A DNA stretch of 64,000 nt from Dichetophora obliterata (lineage: Eukaryota; Arthropoda; Insecta; Diptera; Sciomyzidae): NCBI GenBank assembly GCA_963920525.1, contig OY986439.1, forward strand, positions 45,792,982 through 45,856,981. The letters run 5' to 3'. The translations under genes and the position numbers were made by a program. Positions 47,299 to 58,318 of the stretch are shown here, in pieces. Positions within the stretch are counted from its first letter, which is position 1, and the number at the start of each line of letters is the position of its first letter. The notes under the pieces were generated by a model. That model worked only from the letters and a program-made list of their open reading frames with translations. It made no database searches and had not been told where the DNA came from.

Positions 47299-47637
47299 GG
47301 TGGCGGCCGTAGCCTAGTGGGTAGTGTGCGTGGTCCCTAAGCTAAAGAACTGCGGTTGCCCGGTTTCAATTCCAGCTCAGACAGAAAGTTTTTTCAATTG
47401 AATTAATTTTTCTGTTCGGTCGTCACCTCTCTGCAGACAATGGCAAACCTCAGAGAGTAAAAATTGCCATGTAAAGCTTCTTGAGAACATAAGCCTTTCG
47501 GAGTCGGCATAAAACACGTAGGTCCAGTTCTCGGTCATTTGTGATCAAACATTTAATAACACGCACAACATAATTGATCAATAGAAGCTAGGTCAAAGTC
47601 CTTCGAAGGGCTGAAATGGCCAGTTTATTTTTATTTT
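47299..47637 (+). mobile_element. Full-length tRNA-derived SINE with 12-bp TSD
   Basis: TTATAATAAACT occurs at 47287-47298 and at 47638-47649, directly bordering 339 bp. The head (GGTGGCGGCCGTAGCCTAGT) has an A box at 47310-47320 and a B-box-like GGTTTCAATTCC at 47362-47373. The body holds TTTTTTCAATTGAATTAATT, CAATGGCAAACCTCAGAGAG, GCCTTTCGGAGTCGGCATAA and GGTCATTTGTGATCAAA. The 3' part reads GAAGGGCTGAAATGGCCA and ends in a T-rich tail, not poly-A. Other copies: 12043-12206 (3'-truncated), 52356-52442 (3' end only) and 59501-59813 (reverse). It would use a LINE partner for movement; which one is not evident. Confidence 0.92.
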
Positions 47638-47743
47638 TTATAATAAACTATAGCAAATTTTTACTAAATTCAAATAAATTTCTTCTAAATACACGAGCTC
47701 AAGTTAATCCTAAATGAAGAAAATTAGGCTACAATTGGTTAAC

Positions 47744-47815
47744 AACTGCGATGGCCGAATGGCCCATGCACTTACACTCACGCGGCCGAGGTTCAAGTCT
47801 CCGGAGAATGGTAAT
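47744..47815 (+). ncRNA. tRNA-like sequence, head of a second SINE type
   Basis: GATGGCCGAATGGCCCATGC followed by CGCGGCCGAGGTTCAAGTCT resembles a class II (Leu/Ser) tRNA: A box TGGCCGAATGG (47752-47762) and B box GAGGTTCAAGTCTCC (47788-47802). It lacks a matching acceptor stem and runs into an AAT microsatellite, as SINE heads often do. It is not a functional tRNA gene by inspection. Confidence 0.6.
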
Positions 47816-47827
47816 TTTTCAATAATT

Positions 47828-47835
<8 letters not shown>

Positions 47836-47884
<49 letters not shown>
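47836..47884. repeat. AAT microsatellite
   Basis: An uninterrupted AAT array of about 16 units directly behind the tRNA-like head, then TAATTATTATTATT and further AT-rich DNA. Confidence 0.97.
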
Positions 47885-47982
47885 TATTATTATTAATAAT
47901 TATTAATAATCAATTAATAGTTAATAATTAAATAATTAAATTAAAATAATTAAATTAATAATTAATAATTAATAATTATTAA

Positions 47983-48517
47983 CCCGTCAATTCCCATGCT
48001 TCTGTCTGATGGCAGAATATTATTTTGTTTGTGTTAATTGACGTGTTTATATATTAAAAACATGAAAAATAAGAAAAAAAAAATGTGCATCCCTTATTTT
48101 TTTTTTGTAAGGGGGGTGTCACCTACAGGTGACACTGGGCGTAATTTATACTTTTAACTTTATATGGTAATAAGAAGAATACGACTTATTTCTAATACAA
48201 GTACATTTCTATTTCAAGTTACATTCAATAAGAACAATTTGCAAAAACAAGTATTACAGTACTTACCCTTTTGGCATTTTTATAACAATAAAAAGTTTCA
48301 AAACCACTTCGACGCACAAAAATTTCAAAACTGTTTGAGACAAATGAATAATTTGACAGATGATGTATGTATCAGGGTTGCCAAAAAAAAATATAAATAC
48401 TACCGTGTGTTTACTTTAAGTAGTAGTAAATTTTTTCTTATTTTTTTTTTTTTTTTTTATAGGATAAATAAATTCTTCAATCTCTGTCACCTACAGGTGG
48501 CACTGGGAATTGACGAG
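47983..48517. mobile_element. 535-bp piggyBac-like MITE with TTAA target
   Basis: TTAA at 47979-47982 and 48518-48521 borders an element that begins CCCGTCAATTCCCA and ends TGGGAATTGACGAG, 13 of 14 bases inverted. Inside each side a palindromic word appears: GTCACCTACAGGTGACACTG at 48115 and GTCACCTACAGGTGGCACTG at 48486. TTAA duplication is the hallmark of the piggyBac superfamily. The interior is AT-rich with no transposase; a 126-codon frame at 48164-48544 runs beyond the end and is not credible. Confidence 0.88.
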
Positions 48518-48699
48518 TTAATAATTATTAATAATAATTATTAAATTATTCAAAAATTTGCTAGATTTAAGCAAAATCGAATCGAAATTTGCTATTTCAA
48601 TATATAATAACTTAGCAAATATTTGCTTGAATCAATCAAAAATTTGCTTTTGCAGTTTTAAATAAATTCGGAAAGTTTTGATTGATTGAAATTCATAGA

Positions 48700-48990
48700 A
48701 TTTAAATTTTAGATATTTTTTTATTATCACTCTTGAAAGAGTAGCAACTGCGCATCTGGTGCATAGAGCTGACATCTGCTTTATTTTCGTTGTAATCCAG
48801 AAATTTATAAGGCTTGTTTTTCCAAAAAGATAGTCTTCTACATTCTCTAGTTTTTTAGTAGCAAAAACCTGTCCTCAGTAAGCTGCTTCCGGTCTGTCAA
48901 CAGCCTAACAAATTGAGAACAATATCAAGCTCTTCCCACACTTCGTCACTTATTCCCGATATTTTCAATATTACTTACAAATAAAAAACA
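48700..48990 (-). other. Open minus-strand piece of uncertain origin
   Basis: The minus strand reads GISDEVWEELDIVLNLLG and later stretches with conserved-looking composition (FWITTKIKQM, LCTRCAV in other frames). It may be another piece of a transposase, as a hAT-type relic lies 400 bp away in the same orientation, but no motif settles it. Confidence 0.3.
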
Positions 48991-49214
48991 AATATGTAAT
49001 GTGACCATATGCACACGAGAGCTTTGCTCATATAGCGTAATAAAGTCGTCGAACATGATCGGTTGTGTTTGAACATATTTTCTCTAGTAGCTTACAGGCA
49101 TTTCCCATACGTTTAACGGACGGGCCTCGTGAGGCCCAGTAGGTTCACTTGCGTTCTTATTATAAAAACAGATCAGGTTGTACTACAAAAGTAATGCAAA
49201 CTATTTTAGTTTGT

Positions 49215-49345
49215 TTTGTTACGTCAAGAAAACATTAGCGGTAGTTGGCATAAAATATTTCTGCGCTCAGAGCACAGAAAAAAAAATTGACGATTTCTCA
49301 AAGTCAAAATGGGCCTCGAAAAGCCTAGTCGCATATTCTAGGGTT
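49215..49345 (-). repeat. Second copy of the repeat at 15.5 kb
   Basis: AGAAAACATTAG, GCGCTCAGAGC, A-run, AGTCAAAATGGGCCTCGAAA, AGCCTAGTCGCA and CTAGGGTT match 15490-15610 in order. It lies just beyond the 3' end of the hAT-type relic. An additional GGGCCTCGTGAGGCCC palindrome stands at 49124-49139. Confidence 0.65.
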
Positions 49346-49349
49346 AAAC

Positions 49350-49790
49350 GAAATCAATGTTAATTTCTCAAATCAATTGACCTCTTCGGCTTCAGTACAT
49401 AACATTGAGAGGTCTGTAAGTCTTGACTGCTCATTGAAGACCGCAATTAATTTTTCATTAATTTAAGATTGGGAAAGCTTCTCTCGCATAAATCAACAAA
49501 TCGTTAAAAATAATTTTAAACCAAGTGTTAGATTTAACAACGACTCTTCGAATCCCCATTCATATTTAAGTTTTTTAAAATCTACTTAGATCTCGTTCAT
49601 ATATGTTTTGAAAGCAATGTCAGCAGCTTAAAGGTGCCTTCTAAGCCTTGGCATTTCAACCGTTAACTCTTTTTCATTGACCTCATCATGGACTGTGACT
49701 AATCTGTATATTATGATCTGCAGTTCCTTTTCAGAAGTAGTTAGCAAATTCGATGGCAGGATTTCTTCATTTACATTTATAATATATATG
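49350..49790 (-). pseudogene. hAT-type (ZMYM1-like) transposase C-terminal relic
   Basis: Minus-strand translation gives, in order, LPSNLLTTSEKELQIIIYRL, TVHDEVNEKELTVEMPRLRR, then a stop region, KLKYEWGFEESLLNLTLGLK, LFLTIC, and EKLIAVFNEQSRLTDLSML. This is the order of the C-terminal dimerisation region of hAT transposases of the zinc-finger-MYM1-like group, including the end where a SRLTxLxxL motif is typical. Several stops and at least one frame change are present. The catalytic core is missing. It is a different family from the hAT at 61.7 kb. Confidence 0.68.
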
Positions 49791-50264
49791 CACTCACAAA
49801 AATAATTTGTTGGCGTTTGGTTACAGTAAATACATTTTAACTAGGGTACTCATAAAGTAATTGTTTCAATCAAAACACTGTTTATTTTACGGTAATTAAA
49901 TAAGCATAATCGACTTTCGGTTGACGTAAATGCTTATTTTATTATTGTAACTTCATGCCTAAATAACAATTCGGTTAAAATTCAATATTTATCCTTTAGT
50001 TGCAAGAACTGAATGGAATTTGTCATTTCAAATTACTTTCCATCTAAGCAATTTCAATTTATCCAAAACAACTGACCAGTACAATTACGGATTTAAGGAT
50101 AAAAGGAGTAGTTGAAACATCCGCATTATTTATTCTGTCAATAGAACTGTTCTTACGTTACCACCGAATTTCAACGATGTTTCAATATTCAGTTGCACCG
50201 CCATCAAAGTCAATTGCAACAGACGAATAGTCAATAAAAATAATTTATACGTGGTCACCTTAAC

Positions 50265-50745
50265 CACAAACGTCGTTTTTTTCACGCTCGCTGTGTTGCT
50301 CGTTCCTCCTTTGTTCAATATTCGGTCGATTTTTAGTCGGTTTTCCCGCTGCAAGTTGTTTAAGTGTTTTAAGGTAAATAAATTAGTTAAAAAATATATT
50401 TTATCGAATATTTATTTCATATAACTTGTGCAGTTTAAATTATTTAAATTCATTTCTTCGTAAATAACTGCAAATGTGCAATAAAAAACAACAAAGAAAT
50501 CCTTTTTTCCGTCGTTTGTTTTTTACACTCGCTATGTTCTCGCTGCAAGTGATTGGTTAAGTGTTCAAAGTGAAAAAATAAATTAAAGAAAATATATTTT
50601 TATTCAGTATTTAATAATTATAACTTGTGCAGCTTTCATAAATCTAATTTATTTCTTCTTAAAAAGATGCAAATTTGCAAAATTAGACACAACAAAGCGT
50701 GCTTATTTTCATCGTTTGTTTTTCACACTCGCTAGGTTCATATAA
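50265..50745. repeat. Three tandem diverged repeats of about 200-240 bp
   Basis: CGTCGTTTTTTTCACGCTCG at 50270, CGTCGTTTGTTTTTTACACT at 50511 and CATCGTTTGTTTTTCACACT at 50711 each open a unit. Each of the first two continues with GCTGCAAGT, a TTAAGTGTT word, ATAAATTA, then ATAACTTGTGCAG and ATTTATTTCTTC-type words. Stacked 5' monomers of this size occur in some LINE 5' UTRs, but satellite-like expansion is also possible. What follows (50745-50945, 81-codon frame) I do not recognise. Confidence 0.65.
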
Positions 50746-50944
50746 CCGAGTTCTGGTAACCGCGATAAACAGTTCGTTGTGCACAACCGAATGGCTCAAA
50801 AACTTGTCTGCAGTTCCGTTCTCGCAACGGATGGACGCAATTAGATCAATTGGGAAATTAACGATTGTGGCAAATGCATTTACAAAATTGCCTACAATCG
50901 ACAAAGTTAGTAGGGCAATTATTCGGTTGCGGCAATGGGTTTAG

Positions 50945-52345
50945 TTCTGTGAGTGTGGAATTGATTTTGATCTGCTCTAAAGTTTCTCATAAAACCTTTC
51001 TGATTTACGATTTATATTGCAGACTTTACGGACCACTTCCAAAAAACCATTTCATACTTTTAGTATTGCATTCGTATAACAAAACTTTATATTATGTGAA
51101 AAAATTGTGGCATCAATCCAATTATTTCTCAATATAAAATATATGAAAATATTTCATTAATCTTTCTGAAAATGGCACCCCTTATCAAACATTATATATA
51201 TATATATAGTTAAAATTTGTTTAAATTGATACGAACTCATTGTAAAGAGTGCAATGAAAGAGTGCAGTCAAGATAATAAGTTAAATCGTAGGTATTGAAA
51301 AAACATATATACTTTGATATTAAATGTGCGCTCCTATTTAAAGAAAATTTCTATTTATTAAAAAAATTTTATATTATAATAGAGATTTATATTGAAACAA
51401 CTTGTTTGTCAATCATAAATCTATCCAGAAGATAAAGTTACTCAAAGATATTCCGGCACTTTCATCAAAAAAGTAAATAAAATCACGAGAATCAATGATT
51501 TAAAAACTAGCAAATTACATCAGTATACTTTCTTACAAGTACGTTTATTCAATAAATGTTTGAAAAATTGTAAATACTAAGAATATTGTAACACAATGCT
51601 ACTGAATTGAATTGAGTTTGAATAAAAAGATGTTAATATCTCAGAAAAAAATTACGATTCTATGTAGAAATTGCAAAGAAATATATAAAAAGTAAATTAA
51701 ATCCCTGCTAAAATTTTTTATAAAAATATGATGGTCAGATGGCATATTCAAAAGTTAATTCCCTTGTTCATGTGAGTGTTAAAAAAATATTTGTCAATTT
51801 ATTATTCTATGTCTATTTCCATACCATAAACATTTTTATAAAATTGTATGCTAATATTTTTTGTTTCTTTTTAAATAAAATTGGTTCGATTAAGTCTTCA
51901 CCTCTTGACACTTTTTTTAACAAGCTTCCGGATTGATGAAACCTTAAAATAGCTTATTTGGCCCATCTGAGCTTGAACGCTCTGAACATACACGTATATA
52001 CTCGTACCTACAAAAGTGTAAATTTATACAAAGATATATCGTACTACACACATGCCCATTCTTATTTGACTCAAAACGCTTGCAATCAAAAACTATGAAT
52101 GAAACAGCAAATAAAGTTATTTTACAGGACTTATGTATTTCGGTTTGAGTGCATTTAATAACTCAACTCATCGCAGACCGGTTCTTAAAGACAGAAGTTT
52201 TACTCAAAAAAGGTCAAAGAAATAGAGTCTTAAAGAGAATTAAGAGAAGTCGTTTTAATTGAGGCTCCGCCCACACAGTTTAAGTTGCAAATAAAAATAT
52301 ATGGCAGCAAGGCGTTTTAAAAATGGTCAATGCTGGTATATACAG
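50945..52345. other. Intergenic AT-rich DNA
   Basis: No recognised feature. A short TA dinucleotide run lies at 51196-51209. Confidence 0.5.
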
Positions 52346-52355
52346 TGTGATTAAT

Positions 52356-52442
52356 ATAAGCTCGGTCGAAGTCCTTTCAAGGGCTGAAATGGCCAATTCG
52401 TTATTTCGTTTTAATTTATTTTTTTTTTTTTTTTTTTTTTTG
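52356..52442 (+). mobile_element. 5'-truncated SINE copy (3' end only)
   Basis: AAGCTCGGTCGAAGTCCTTT then CAAGGGCTGAAATGGCCAAT matches the 3' end of the SINE at 47299 and is followed by a long T-run (52420-52441), the same T-rich tail. Confidence 0.8.
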
Positions 52443-52699
52443 TAAATTTAGAGAAATTTAAATTAAGAAAATATGAAGAAAAAAAATTCGGCTTGAGAAA
52501 AGAAAAAAAAATGCAGTTAACTTACAAAAACACACTCAAAACTTTTATATTCTATCCAATACATCATAATATGAATGCATCTCTTTCGACGATAGGTTAA
52601 TTTAAAATAAAAGAAACGAAATAAACTATCTGAATAGTGGCTTGATCCGAATCTTAGGCAACTCATAAATCAAAGAAATAGTCTCTACAAACTCATTTA

Positions 52700-54290
52700 A
52701 AACACCGACATAGTAAGTGATGAAGTAAAAGCAAGGTATGCAGAGTTGTCTAAAGAGTTTTCAACAAAGTCTGAAGAAGCATATAAATTTTACAATAACT
52801 TGATTGGAGAAAGAATAATTAATGACCTGAAAAAATTCTTCGACTTTGTAAAAAATTTACAAAGTTAAAAATTTACAAAAAATTCTTGTCAAGCGTAAAT
52901 CGACCGGATATCCTACAACCATGTTCAAAGAAAATGTTTCTTCTTCCAACCCACAAGTGATCTATAATCTCTATGCAGATCACTTTAAAGAAGTATTTCG
53001 TCCACCTTTAACCCCAATTCGAACCCCGTTCATGTATCCCAACACGTCCCCATTGGTTACCACAGTCAATATTGCACAAGTGGACATCATTAGTTCTATA
53101 AATGAATTAGATACCTATAAGTCCGTACCTTATACCACCAATTCTCCTCGTTCAGTGCCTAGCTCAATTAATTACACCATTACATATTACTTTCAATATG
53201 CAAACAGGTGTTTTTCCATCTTTTTTTAAATCATCTTCATCTTACACTAATTTATAAGAATGGCGATAAGAGAGTGATCGAAAACTACAGAGAGGTATTG
53301 CCTTATTGTCAACTATTCCCTTAACTTTTTAAAAAAAGAATATGTTCTAAGCTCACTGAAATAGTTAATCCACACTTAAATGAACAAAAACACGGATTCC
53401 GTAAAGAACGATCAACCACTACAAACCTCACAAAAATGGTATCAGATGCTCCTAAAAATATGGAAAAAGGTCATCATATAGATGCATTATATATACCAAT
53501 TTTAGTAAAGCATTTGATAGAGTTTATCATGTTATCATAACTAAAAAATTAGAAAAATTCGGTATATCAGGTTCTTTGTTGAAATGGCTTATATCCTGTC
53601 TTAGTGGAAGATCCAAATATGTTAAATTTCAGGGTACTCTATCTTATAAGATTATTTTCTCATCAGGCGTACCTCAAGGAAGTCACCTTGGTCCAGTCCT
53701 CTTTAACATATTTATTGCAGATAAATCTGAAGTTTTGTATGATATCCCACATCTCTTATATGCAGACGACTTAAAAATGTACTATGTCATTAAATCTGAA
53801 GTGGACACAGTATTCTTACAGAATAAATTTTTATCCCTGGAAAATTTGTGGAATCAAAATAAGCTTTTCCCATAAAAAAGAAATACTTTGTAGTAGTTTT
53901 GAGCTAAATAGAGTTGAACTGAAAAGGATCAATTACATTGCAGATCTTGGGGCTATAATAGATTTTAGGCTGCGCTTTAATCTTCACCTCGATCATATTA
54001 ATTCTAGGGCAAACAAGCTTCTCGGATTCATAAAAAGACGTGTAAACGAATTCAAGAACGTCTGAGTAACTAAAACCTTATATTACACACTATTGCGTCC
54101 AATCCTTCAACAATGTTGCATTGTATGGAACCCACGTTGTGAAATACATAGTATTAGAATAGAATCTATCCAAAAACAATTCATACTTTTGGCCTTGCGA
54201 GAAATGTACGCCTCTCGGGGCTATAGAAACCTGCCACTTAAGGGTGGCCCTGAACTGTATGGGAAATTTTTTTTATAAATTGAATATGTG
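52700..54290 (+). pseudogene. Decayed LINE RT (LINE D), plus strand
   Basis: Frames in order: YAELSKEFSTKSEEAYKFYN (52740-52800) and a KSTGYPTTMFKENVS stretch with NLYADHFKEVFRPP (52900-53000), the linker before RT; LNEQKHGFRKERSTTTNLTK (about 53380-53440), which is the QxGFR motif; FKWLISCLSGRS-type and SGVPQGSHLGPVLFNIFIAD (53576-53725); HLLYADDLKMYY (53750-53785), the catalytic YADD; then the thumb with YIADLGAIIDFRLRFNLHLD and LRPILQQCCIVWNP (to about 54150). The segment with the first catalytic Asp is frameshifted (about 53490-53530). The end near 54290 is degraded. 5' parts including the endonuclease are missing. Confidence 0.87.
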
Positions 54291-54490
54291 CGGTCCCTTC
54301 GTTTCTTATCATGTCAAAAGTATATTCTGAGTATTTCAGGAAAAAGTATTAATATAGAAACGTGGCGCTTGTGACCTTAAGTTCAAAATCTGATTCATAT
54401 GGGGAAAAGGTGCTCTTTTTTCTTAAAAATCCTAATAGTTTTTCTTTAAGTGCATGTTTTTAAAGAAATGGTACGCGTCTCGTTTTTTAT

Positions 54491-54712
54491 AAGTGGCGTA
54501 AGTCCATTCATTTAATATCTCCCTTAATAATGGAGTAATTTGCTAAGGGTTGGTTTTGTCCAACTTCTAAGTAAGAACGCTGCCATTGCTCATCAAAAAG
54601 TTCTTAAAAATATCTGCCATTAGATTTTTACAGCAGAAATGAGAAAGTTTAAAAGATTTTCAGAGGACAAGTGGCGTAAGTCCATTAATTTTATATCTCC
54701 CTTATTAGTTCC
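54491..54712. repeat. Direct repeat, 178 bp apart
   Basis: AAGTGGCGTAAGTCCATTCA, then TTTAATATCTCCCTTA, at 54491 recurs as AAGTGGCGTAAGTCCATTAA, then TTTTATATCTCCCTTA, at 54669. Both copies are on the plus strand. No coding function. Confidence 0.75.
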
Positions 54713-57700
54713 TTAAAAAGGCTTTTAATGTCAATTTTATAAATTTTTTTTGGAGAAGCCTTTATTTGGCCTTCGCTTACTGTTGGAAGCAAAAGCTTTA
54801 CAGTGGCTGAGGATTTTTGAAGAAATTTTAAAAATGGTTTTATCGCATATGATATATCATACGTTGTCATTAATGGGTTAATTAATCTGCTGAAGCTGCT
54901 AAATACTCCTAAGGCTCTGTCAAATCCTCCTAACAAGTAGAAAGGTTTGACACTTTTCCCATTTCCTCTGTTTCAATCCATTCCAAGAAAACGACTTAGT
55001 AAGCACATTTAGAATATAAATAATTTACAAGTCAAATAATTTAAGAACAATATCCGCTATCAAATTTTTAGCGATGCTCTAAATTTTAGTGAAAATTATA
55101 AAAATACATTTTGTCATTAAATCATTCTCGGTCAACTCTATATTTTTTTAGAAATAAAAACAATAAAAAAAAATTTATATAAAAATAAATTTTAAATAAT
55201 AAAAAATAACAAAAATTTTTTATTTTATTGGTTGCTAGATACACCTCACCCGAAAAAAATCCTGGACACGGCCCTGCCTACCACTAATGTCTAATTAAAC
55301 ATTTAAGCGTTCCCTATACACCTCTTTCCTATACACACCTAAACACTTTTTCCGCCCTAAGCGCCTATCCTTATCACGATCACCAACAACTATATGTTAA
55401 CACAGTTGTAATAATATCCATATTTTCTACTACTATGTATAAAATATGTTAGTAAGTTTCTTTTATTTTTTTTTATTTTTTTTTTTTCTTTTCTCCTTTT
55501 CTTTTTGACGTGTTCTTGAATTCATGACATTCAGGTGGGCGGATTACGCCCACTTCGAAAAGCAAAGATATGCTAACCAAAACATTATATTTTCTCCATT
55601 CCAATCCATTATAATACGAAATTTCATTAAATTTGGCCCGTTATTCTGTTTTTGCCTAAATATCGCAAAATTGCAAAGGGTTTTAAAAACAAATAATAAC
55701 GTCATATTTTCAAAAGGAATGAGGTTGGCGGAGCAAAGTTTAAGAAAAAAAAGTCAAATCATTTCAGCGAAATTTGGTCAAATATCTTTTTAGAAAAAAT
55801 TAATTACAAATTGAAAACAAGAAAAAAGGCTACTTTAGCATTTGAATCGCAAAAATGGATTGCCATAAATTTTTAATTATTATTATTATGATATTATTAG
55901 CACATACTTTTTATGACTTTATTATTATTTATAGTTTTACCTAGTAACTATTATGTGTTGCAATTTGGAATGCCAGACTAAAACAATATTGGATGGATTA
56001 GTCGCTACATTTCCCATAACTTAATTTTTCAATTAGAGTCATTTTTGTCTTACCTGAAATAAAATTTATAACAAGACAAATCTAAATTTTTTTAATGTTT
56101 GCACAACTCTGAAAATATCTTAATTAACATGTTGATGTTTTTAAATGTTTAGCAGGTAACCAATGAGCGCTGCTGTGAACGTCGGCATGATAAAAGTGCG
56201 CACCTACACTGCATGACATCTTCGATATTGGCCGATAGGATAGCAAAATGTCAGCCGGAATAGAGATCGATCGTTTGGCAGATAATAAGATATACGAGAA
56301 AATTCAAAGCAAAAAGATTTTGGTTGCATTTCTTTATTTTGGATGCTATTTTATTTGGCTTTGTTTTGTTTTGTTTTATTTTATTTTGGTCTCATTGTGT
56401 GAAGGAAATAACTTAACCTGTGCACACCTGACTGCGTGCTGTGTTCATCATTCAGACGATTTGCCACACATCGTTCATTGTTGGCCAAATATTTTGGCCC
56501 TGACTATTTGTGTTGCTGTTTTCACTGCCAATTGGCGTAACCAATCAGGAATTTCACGCACAATTAAAACTCTTTTTCCCACTCTTGTACAAAATACAAA
56601 TATACACAAGATGAAGCTATGTATTTATTTATGAAGAATGAGAAAGAAAGAGATGCCGCCGACCAGTGGTAATATTTATTTTATGCTGCGTTTGTTTGAC
56701 ATGCGTCACAGTGGCAGATTTACGCCTGCGCAAAGTCGTGATTAGCTGAAGCTACTATTAAATGCGTTGGTGTAGCTTAAATTATAGTCAAAAATCTATT
56801 AATAGAGTCAGTTGTAAGCCATAGAAGAGTGAATAGAGCCATTGAAGTTTTGTTTCCTTTGGTTTTTTGTTTAGTAAGATATAGGAAATATTTAAAAAAT
56901 TATCATCAACAAAGAGCTGCGGCAGAGCAGCTGGAAGCGAGTTTTACTCTATTATTTGATCATCTGCTACAAATCGAAAGCGAATTCGACCTTTTAGACC
57001 TACCGGAAGTATTTTGCTCATTTAAAATAGCTGTCAACCTGGTTGATTTTTGCCAAACAAACACTTTAGGGCATTGAGACTAAAATTCATACAAATCGGC
57101 AAACACTTTGAGTTGAAATTTTTTATAAAAAAATGACCCAATACAATTTTGCTATATGTATGAAACTCTTCCATATCTTATTGTTTCACTAGTTCAATTG
57201 TTGTTGGCATTAATGTAACTAAGTAAAATGTTTGCACACAGAAAACACCCCATGAAGTCATATCTTTTCTTAAAAAATACTGCTTTGACTGTTTCTTCCT
57301 GTCGCCTATTCAAGATGACTCTCGAAATTACTTAAAAGTGTTGCCGACACAACATTGAATGATTTTGATGATTTCAAAATATATTTGTTTTTACTGTTTT
57401 TTCTGCACCTTAAAAATGTGATTGCTCCTTAGTGGTCATTATCATTTTACTCTCACTGTTGAGAATGACAATGACTCCTTTCGTTGTTTTAATTTTTAAT
57501 CTCATAACTATAACCGTAAACTATATTTTTCTTTTATCCTCATTTATAAAGTTCATTCATTATGAAAATAAAAACTTATTTTCCAGTTGCACCTACTTAA
57601 ATTCTTTGTTCGCTTTGCTTTTGGCTAGGGTATCTGCATTACAGCATCGTTTGAAAGTATGCGCACGTGCAGACGCATAATCATCGCCACCGTGACAAAA

Positions 57701-58318
57701 TGCGTTGATGTAGTCGCACGCATGCGCGCTGCAAAAATTGTCAACTATATGCTTTGAACATACAAATATTTTTTTTTAGTATTCGAATTGGTTTTCTTGC
57801 CTTTAGTTGTGGTTGCCGCCAATTTGAAAAAGAAGTGCTGCCACGTTTTTTATTTATTTTACATGTTAATCTTGGTAATACAAAAAAAAAAAAAATTCAG
57901 GGACTAATTTAGGAACAACTATTGTTAATTATATTAAACAAAAAAAAAATAAAAATAATTAAGTTTTATTGAAGGAGTTCATAAAGAGTTTTTTAGTACT
58001 TAGATCCTCATACAAAATGCTCTTTAAATGATTTCTTTTACTAGCTCAAATAAGCGATTTTATCAAGGTCAATATATGATTTATTCACATATCAAAATTT
58101 TTTTTGTCTTCTGCACAATACTAAATTTCAATTCGCTGATTAATTATGTGAATCAAATTTTTTGCAACTTATCGACAAGTTTCAAATTAGAATTGTACTT
58201 GCGCTATGAGATAAAGGAAAGTTAAAATTAAACTTTTGTTAAATTTTACCTAATGTTTAAAGAATCTTTTGTCTGAGCTAACCCAGATAAGTCCTTTGGT
58301 AGGTATTCTCAAAAAGCT
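54713..58318. other. Intergenic DNA, no recognised gene
   Basis: Some parts are less AT-rich, namely 56140-56640 and 56830-57080. Each holds one open frame (128 codons from 56248; 82 codons from 56829, with HQQRAAAEQLEASFTLLFDH), and neither matches a family I know. The first includes a strongly hydrophobic FLYFGCYFIWLCFVLFYFIL stretch. They could be host exons or chance. Confidence 0.4.

Larger units (their letters stand above)
46955..48670. repeat. GCAAAT-word element carrying nested insertions
   Basis: Words AGCAAATATTTGCTAA, AAGCAAATTT and AATTTGCT recur at 46960-47290, 47640-47690 and again at 48545-48665, so an original element seems to be interrupted by a SINE (47299-47637) and by a block at 47740-48540 with a tRNA-like head, an AAT tract and a piggyBac-like MITE. 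The palindromic word AGCAAATATTTGCT occurs in several copies. The termini of the host element were not found with certainty. Confidence 0.55.

Noticed and set aside
56248..56634. 128-codon frame with a transmembrane-like stretch
   Set aside because: The hydrophobic part is a TTTTATT-type run; no family, splice context or repeat copy supports it. Kept only as a note in the intergenic entry.
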